Positions 7,091 through 9,250 of a stretch of 9,250 bases of DNA are shown one piece after another (position 1 is the stretch's first letter; every line of letters begins with the position of its first letter). The DNA is from Clostridia bacterium (GTDB taxonomy: Bacteria > Bacillota_A > Clostridia > Oscillospirales > CAG-382): positions 1-9,250 of the forward strand of contig JAGACN010000203.1 of the NCBI GenBank assembly GCA_017614095.1, read 5' to 3'. A program made the position numbers and the translations under genes. A model generated the notes under the pieces. That model was given only the letters and a program-made list of their open reading frames with translations, had not been told where the DNA came from and searched no databases.

Positions 7091-7537
7091 ATGGATACAC
7101 TGTATTGGAACGAACGATTCGACAAAGTCACGCATGGTCGCGGTTACGTGTATTCGTTGCAGTATCACATCGTCTGGTGCGTCAAGTATCGGAAGAAGCT
7201 TTTTGAAGGCACGCTGGCCGAGGAGGTGAAAGAACATTTAGCCAGAACCTCAGACGATCTCAACATTCGCATACTCGCAATGGAAGTCATGCCCGATCAT
7301 ATTCACCTGCTTGTCGACTGCACCCCGCAGGTCCGTCCCTCCGACGCGATCAAGGTGTACAAAGGCAACACGGCCCGCTGGTTGTTCTTGAACCATCCGG
7401 AGTTGAAAAATCAACTGTGGGGAGGCCACATGTGGAATCCTTCCTATTTCGTGGCAACCGTAAGCGACAGAAGTTTTGAGCAGGTAGAGAACTACATCAA
7501 AGAACAGAAGCCGAAAAAGTCTTTACCGGAATCATGA
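7091..7537 (+). CDS. tnpA: IS200/IS605 family transposase TnpA (HUH, single-tyrosine)
   Basis: A 148-residue single-strand transposase. The HUH metal-binding motif is PDHIHLL (His70, His72), and the likely nucleophile is Tyr135 in VENYIKEQ. The THGRGYVYSLQYHIVWCVKYR region matches the family's N-terminal strand, quoted only in part here as YSLQYHIVWCVKYR (21-34). The length is normal, so it should be active as a dimer that cuts and joins hairpin-marked single-stranded ends. The ATG at 7091 has no Shine-Dalgarno sequence and sits where the promoter at 7056-7084 should start its RNA. Earlier ATGs at 7075 and 7086 are out of frame. The tnpB gene follows after 21 nt. Confidence 0.96.
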   Translation: MDTLYWNERFDKVTHGRGYVYSLQYHIVWCVKYRKKLFEGTLAEEVKEHLARTSDDLNIRILAMEVMPDHIHLLVDCTPQVRPSDAIKVYKGNTARWLFLNHPELKNQLWGGHMWNPSYFVATVSDRSFEQVENYIKEQKPKKSLPES

Positions 7538-7558
7538 GACGGAAAGGAGGCGGCCGAT

Positions 7559-9019
7559 TTGACGATCTATACGTCGTACAAAGTGAAGATCAAAAAAGAT
7601 GACGGAGACACGATTGCCTGTTATCGCGCTTTTGAAGACACGGTCATACGCTATCGTCAGGCGGTTGACTTCTTTCTTAATGTTCGGTTGAACGAACAGG
7701 ATGCGTTTTCAAAGCTGACCACCTCTTTCGACCGCCTTCGGCTGATGGAGCAGATGACCATTTCCACAAAAGACCACCCGTACCCGAAATACGATTTCGG
7801 CGCATCGTTTTACAAGTTTCCCGCCTATTACCGCCGGGCCGCCATCAACGAGGCGCTTGGAAAGGCAGAATCCTATCTGAGTTTACTGAAACGGTGGGAA
7901 GAAACAAAACAAGGAACGAAACCCGGGATCCCAAAAGCCGGATTTGCTTCTCCCTCGCTGTACAGGGACAATACGTTTGTACGCGAAAGCGATTATACGG
8001 CGCGTGTCAAAGTCTGGATCCGGAACACGTGGGATTGGGTCACTGTCCGGCTGAAGAAGGGTGACGCGGATTATATTCTCCACCATTGCAAAGACAGGAA
8101 AGAATGCGTTCCGACGCTGAAGAAACGCGGAAAAGAGTGGTTCTTGGATTTCGCATTTGAAGAATCCGTTACGCTGAACAAAACCGGTTACGAGAAACAG
8201 ATCATTGTCGCTGTTGACCTTGGAATCCTGAACGCATGCACCTGTACGGTCATGAAATACGACGGCACTATCCTCGGAAGAAGTTTTCTGAAACTGCCGA
8301 GAGAGCAAGACTGTCTGAATCATGCCGTCAACCGCATCAAGAAAGCGCAGCAGCACGGTGCGAGAAAGACTCCGAGACTCTGGGCAGCCGCAGACGGGAT
8401 GAATGACCGGATCGCCGTCCGGACTGCGGAATTCATTATGAATGTGGCTGTGGAGTACAACGCGACGACGATCGTATTAGAACATCTGGATAAAAACGGA
8501 AAGAAGAAGGGCTCCAAAAAACAGCGGCTCGCATTGTGGAAATCCAATTACGTACAGGCTATGGTCAGCGACAAAGCACACCGGCTCGGTATACGGATCT
8601 CCAGAGTGAACGCATGGAACACGTCGAGGCTGGCCTTCGACGGAAGCGGAAGAGTAATCCGCGGCCGGAAAGACAATCGTCCACCGCAAGCCGAAGCCGG
8701 GAAAAGCAAAAGTTCCGAGAACAAGCGGATGACAAAAGCACAAGTGAAGCAGGCCGAAAAAGAGAAGGAATATGAGGAAGGCCGCAAACTGAAGAGCTAC
8801 AGTCTCTGCAAATTCAAAAGCGGAAAAGTCTACAACTGCGATTTGAATGCCAGCTACAACATCGGAGCAAGGTATTTCATTCGCGAGATCTTAAAATCCT
8901 TGCCGGCGACGGTAAGGTTGGACATTGAGGCAAAAGTCCCTGAATGTTCCAAGAGAAACACCTGCACCTTGTCTACCCTGATTAACCTGAATGCGGGGCT
9001 TGTGACGATTTCGTCATAG
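7559..9019 (+). CDS. tnpB: TnpB RNA-guided nuclease of the IS, variant without canonical zinc-finger cysteines
   Basis: A 486-residue protein, longer than the roughly 370-410 usual for TnpB. The start is TTG at 7559, chosen because GGAAAGGAGG ends 8 nt upstream and no ATG fits. RuvC-like catalytic residues are all present: Asp220 in VAVDLGILNAC, Glu308 in IVLEHL and Asp428 in CDLNASYNIG. The N-terminal half (about 1-210) fits the recognition and WED-type lobes. The usual CxxC...CxxC finger between RuvC-II and III is not conserved: the first pair is replaced by NTSRLAFDGSG (354-364), and only Cys417 and Cys427 remain near the second. A Lys/Glu-rich stretch of about 45 residues (367-412) is inserted. 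After RuvC-III a C-terminal tail of about 50 residues follows. In characterised relatives TnpB cuts DNA next to the TAM using omega RNA as guide. Confidence 0.93.
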   Translation: MTIYTSYKVKIKKDDGDTIACYRAFEDTVIRYRQAVDFFLNVRLNEQDAFSKLTTSFDRLRLMEQMTISTKDHPYPKYDFGASFYKFPAYYRRAAINEALGKAESYLSLLKRWEETKQGTKPGIPKAGFASPSLYRDNTFVRESDYTARVKVWIRNTWDWVTVRLKKGDADYILHHCKDRKECVPTLKKRGKEWFLDFAFEESVTLNKTGYEKQIIVAVDLGILNACTCTVMKYDGTILGRSFLKLPREQDCLNHAVNRIKKAQQHGARKTPRLWAAADGMNDRIAVRTAEFIMNVAVEYNATTIVLEHLDKNGKKKGSKKQRLALWKSNYVQAMVSDKAHRLGIRISRVNAWNTSRLAFDGSGRVIRGRKDNRPPQAEAGKSKSSENKRMTKAQVKQAEKEKEYEEGRKLKSYSLCKFKSGKVYNCDLNASYNIGARYFIREILKSLPATVRLDIEAKVPECSKRNTCTLSTLINLNAGLVTISS

Positions 9020-9138
9020 GTTAGACCCGGACCTGAGTTCAGGCCGTATGGTAGAGAGGCAGTCCGATTCCTCTAAAGGGAAACCACCCGAATGGGTGGC
9101 ATTCGGAAGCCCGCGAATTCATTCGTGGGAGGTTTCAC
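9004..9138 (+). ncRNA. Candidate omega RNA (reRNA) of TnpB
   Basis: The tnpB 3' end and right IS end contain consecutive hairpins: GACGA/TCGTC (9004-9015); CCTGA/TCAGG (9032-9043) extended by CGG/CCG (9028-9030 with 9044-9046); TTCC/GGAA (9068-9071 with 9079-9082); CCACCC/GGGTGG (9084-9099); and the end hairpin (9110-9129). TCCGA (9063-9067) pairs with TCGGA (9103-9107), closing a multi-branch domain over the third and fourth hairpins. In the family this RNA scaffold ends at the transposon tip with the guide continuing into flanking DNA. The 5' end is unknown and may lie inside tnpB. Confidence 0.6.
9110..9129 (+). repeat. Right-end hairpin of the IS
   Basis: CCCGCGAAT pairs with ATTCGTGGG over a TC loop, with a G-T wobble (9113/9126) at the same step as in the left-end hairpin. 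It is preceded by GAAG (9106-9109) and followed by AGGTTTCAC, whose last four bases are the predicted cleavage site. Confidence 0.8.
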
Positions 9139-9156
9139 AAAGAGCAAAAGCACGTG
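9139..9156 (+). other. Predicted TnpB guide segment in the right flank
   Basis: If the element ends at 9138, the next 16-18 bases (starting AAAGAGCAAAAGC) become the guide of the omega RNA. Together with the left-flank TTGAT they reconstruct the empty target that TnpB would cut. This is inference from the placed ends. Confidence 0.45.
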
Positions 9157-9158
9157 TA

Positions 9159-9195
9159 TTATTAACTATAGAGTTAATAACTGATGAGTTAATAA
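9159..9195. repeat. Palindrome plus direct repeat upstream of the right-edge gene
   Basis: TTATTAACT (9159-9167) and AGTTAATAA (9172-9180) form a perfect 9-bp inverted repeat with a 4-bp centre. GAGTTAATAA occurs again at 9186-9195, 15 bp after its first copy (9171-9180). Three copies of one decamer-like unit so close to a gene start suggest a repressor operator. I could not place a convincing promoter in this stretch. Confidence 0.55.
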
Positions 9196-9220
9196 TCCAT
9201 ACTTGTTTGGAGGAGTCTGT

Positions 9221-9250
9221 ATGTTTGTCGGAAGGAAAAAGGAATTGGCG
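9221..9250 (+). CDS. Start of a probable AAA-type ATPase gene (partial, 10 codons)
   Basis: Only MFVGRKKELA is visible. The ATG at 9221 follows TTGGAGGAG at 6-nt spacing, so the start is firm. The sequence resembles the opening (MFxGRExEL) of the AAA ATPases, often with a DUF234-type C-terminus, common in anaerobic bacteria and archaea, where the Walker A follows within about 30 residues. With ten residues the family call is tentative. Confidence 0.6.
   Translation, partial: MFVGRKKELA

Larger units (their letters stand above)
7006..9138 (+). mobile_element. IS200/IS605-type insertion sequence with tnpA and tnpB, apparently complete
   Basis: About 2.13 kb carrying tnpA, tnpB and a structured 3' tail. 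Ends were inferred from the sequence: TTGAT at 7001-7005 would be the retained target and left cleavage site, and TCAC at 9135-9138 the right cleavage site. Subterminal 20-nt hairpins (7022-7041 and 9110-9129) share 9-bp arms, a TC loop and a G-T wobble at the fourth pair. The tetranucleotides just before them, CACA and GAAG, can pair with TGAT and TCAC at positions 1-2, 2-1 and 4-4, the pattern I recall for IS608 guide/cleavage sequences. Family knowledge: such elements move as single strands at a short target, without inverted repeats or target duplication. Both genes look intact. The exact ends are inference. Confidence 0.85.

Noticed and set aside
9004..9195. CRISPR-like array
   Set aside because: The repeated short hairpins and the 10-bp repeat are not regular repeat-spacer units; the hairpins are better explained by the omega RNA and IS end.

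Overview
The window reads as a chromosomal segment from a Bacillota-like bacterium, most likely a Clostridia-type anaerobe. The signs are strong AGGAGG-type ribosome binding sites, near-consensus sigma-A promoters, an archaeal/eukaryotic-type prolyl-tRNA synthetase, tRNA genes with an encoded CCA end, a DUF4097 envelope protein, and an IS200/IS605 element of a kind common in Clostridia. The core genes are GC-rich with C/G-ending codons; the mobile element and the right end are more AT-rich by eye. The species cannot be named from the sequence.

Layout. Positions 1-2485 (minus strand) hold a two-gene operon: a DUF1854 protein followed by an ABC exporter half-transporter, which runs off the left edge. 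The exporter carries an unusual N-terminal extension with a zinc ribbon. Its promoter lies face to face with the promoter of the plus-strand proS gene (2660-4099), and the two predicted transcripts overlap at their 5' ends. A long perfect-stem terminator (4116-4150) separates proS from a convergent Na+/H+ antiporter-family gene (4167-5459, minus). A tRNA-Ser(TGA)/tRNA-Ser(GCT) pair (5734-5940, plus) follows, with its own promoter and terminator. A membrane-anchored DUF4097 protein built of ten 19-20-residue repeats lies at 6011-6970 (minus).

Positions 7006-9138 are an apparently intact IS200/IS605-type transposon with tnpA (HUH Y1 transposase), tnpB (RNA-guided nuclease family) and a structured 3' region that should be the omega RNA. 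Both ends can be placed from the sequence: 20-nt hairpins of identical architecture (9-bp arms, TC loop) at each end, each preceded by a tetranucleotide that can pair with the adjacent cleavage site in the way described for IS608. This predicts a TTGAT target/TAM on the left and a guide starting at 9139 on the right. The element sits in the intergenic region between the DUF4097 gene and a divergent gene (starts at 9221, probably an AAA ATPase) and appears to have cut the DUF4097 gene off from a palindromic control region.

No wholly new system is evident. The points most worth a second look are the TnpB subtype that has lost its canonical zinc-finger cysteines and gained a charged insertion, the leaderless tnpA promoter, the zinc-ribbon ABC exporter/DUF1854 pair, and the repeats before the right-edge gene.
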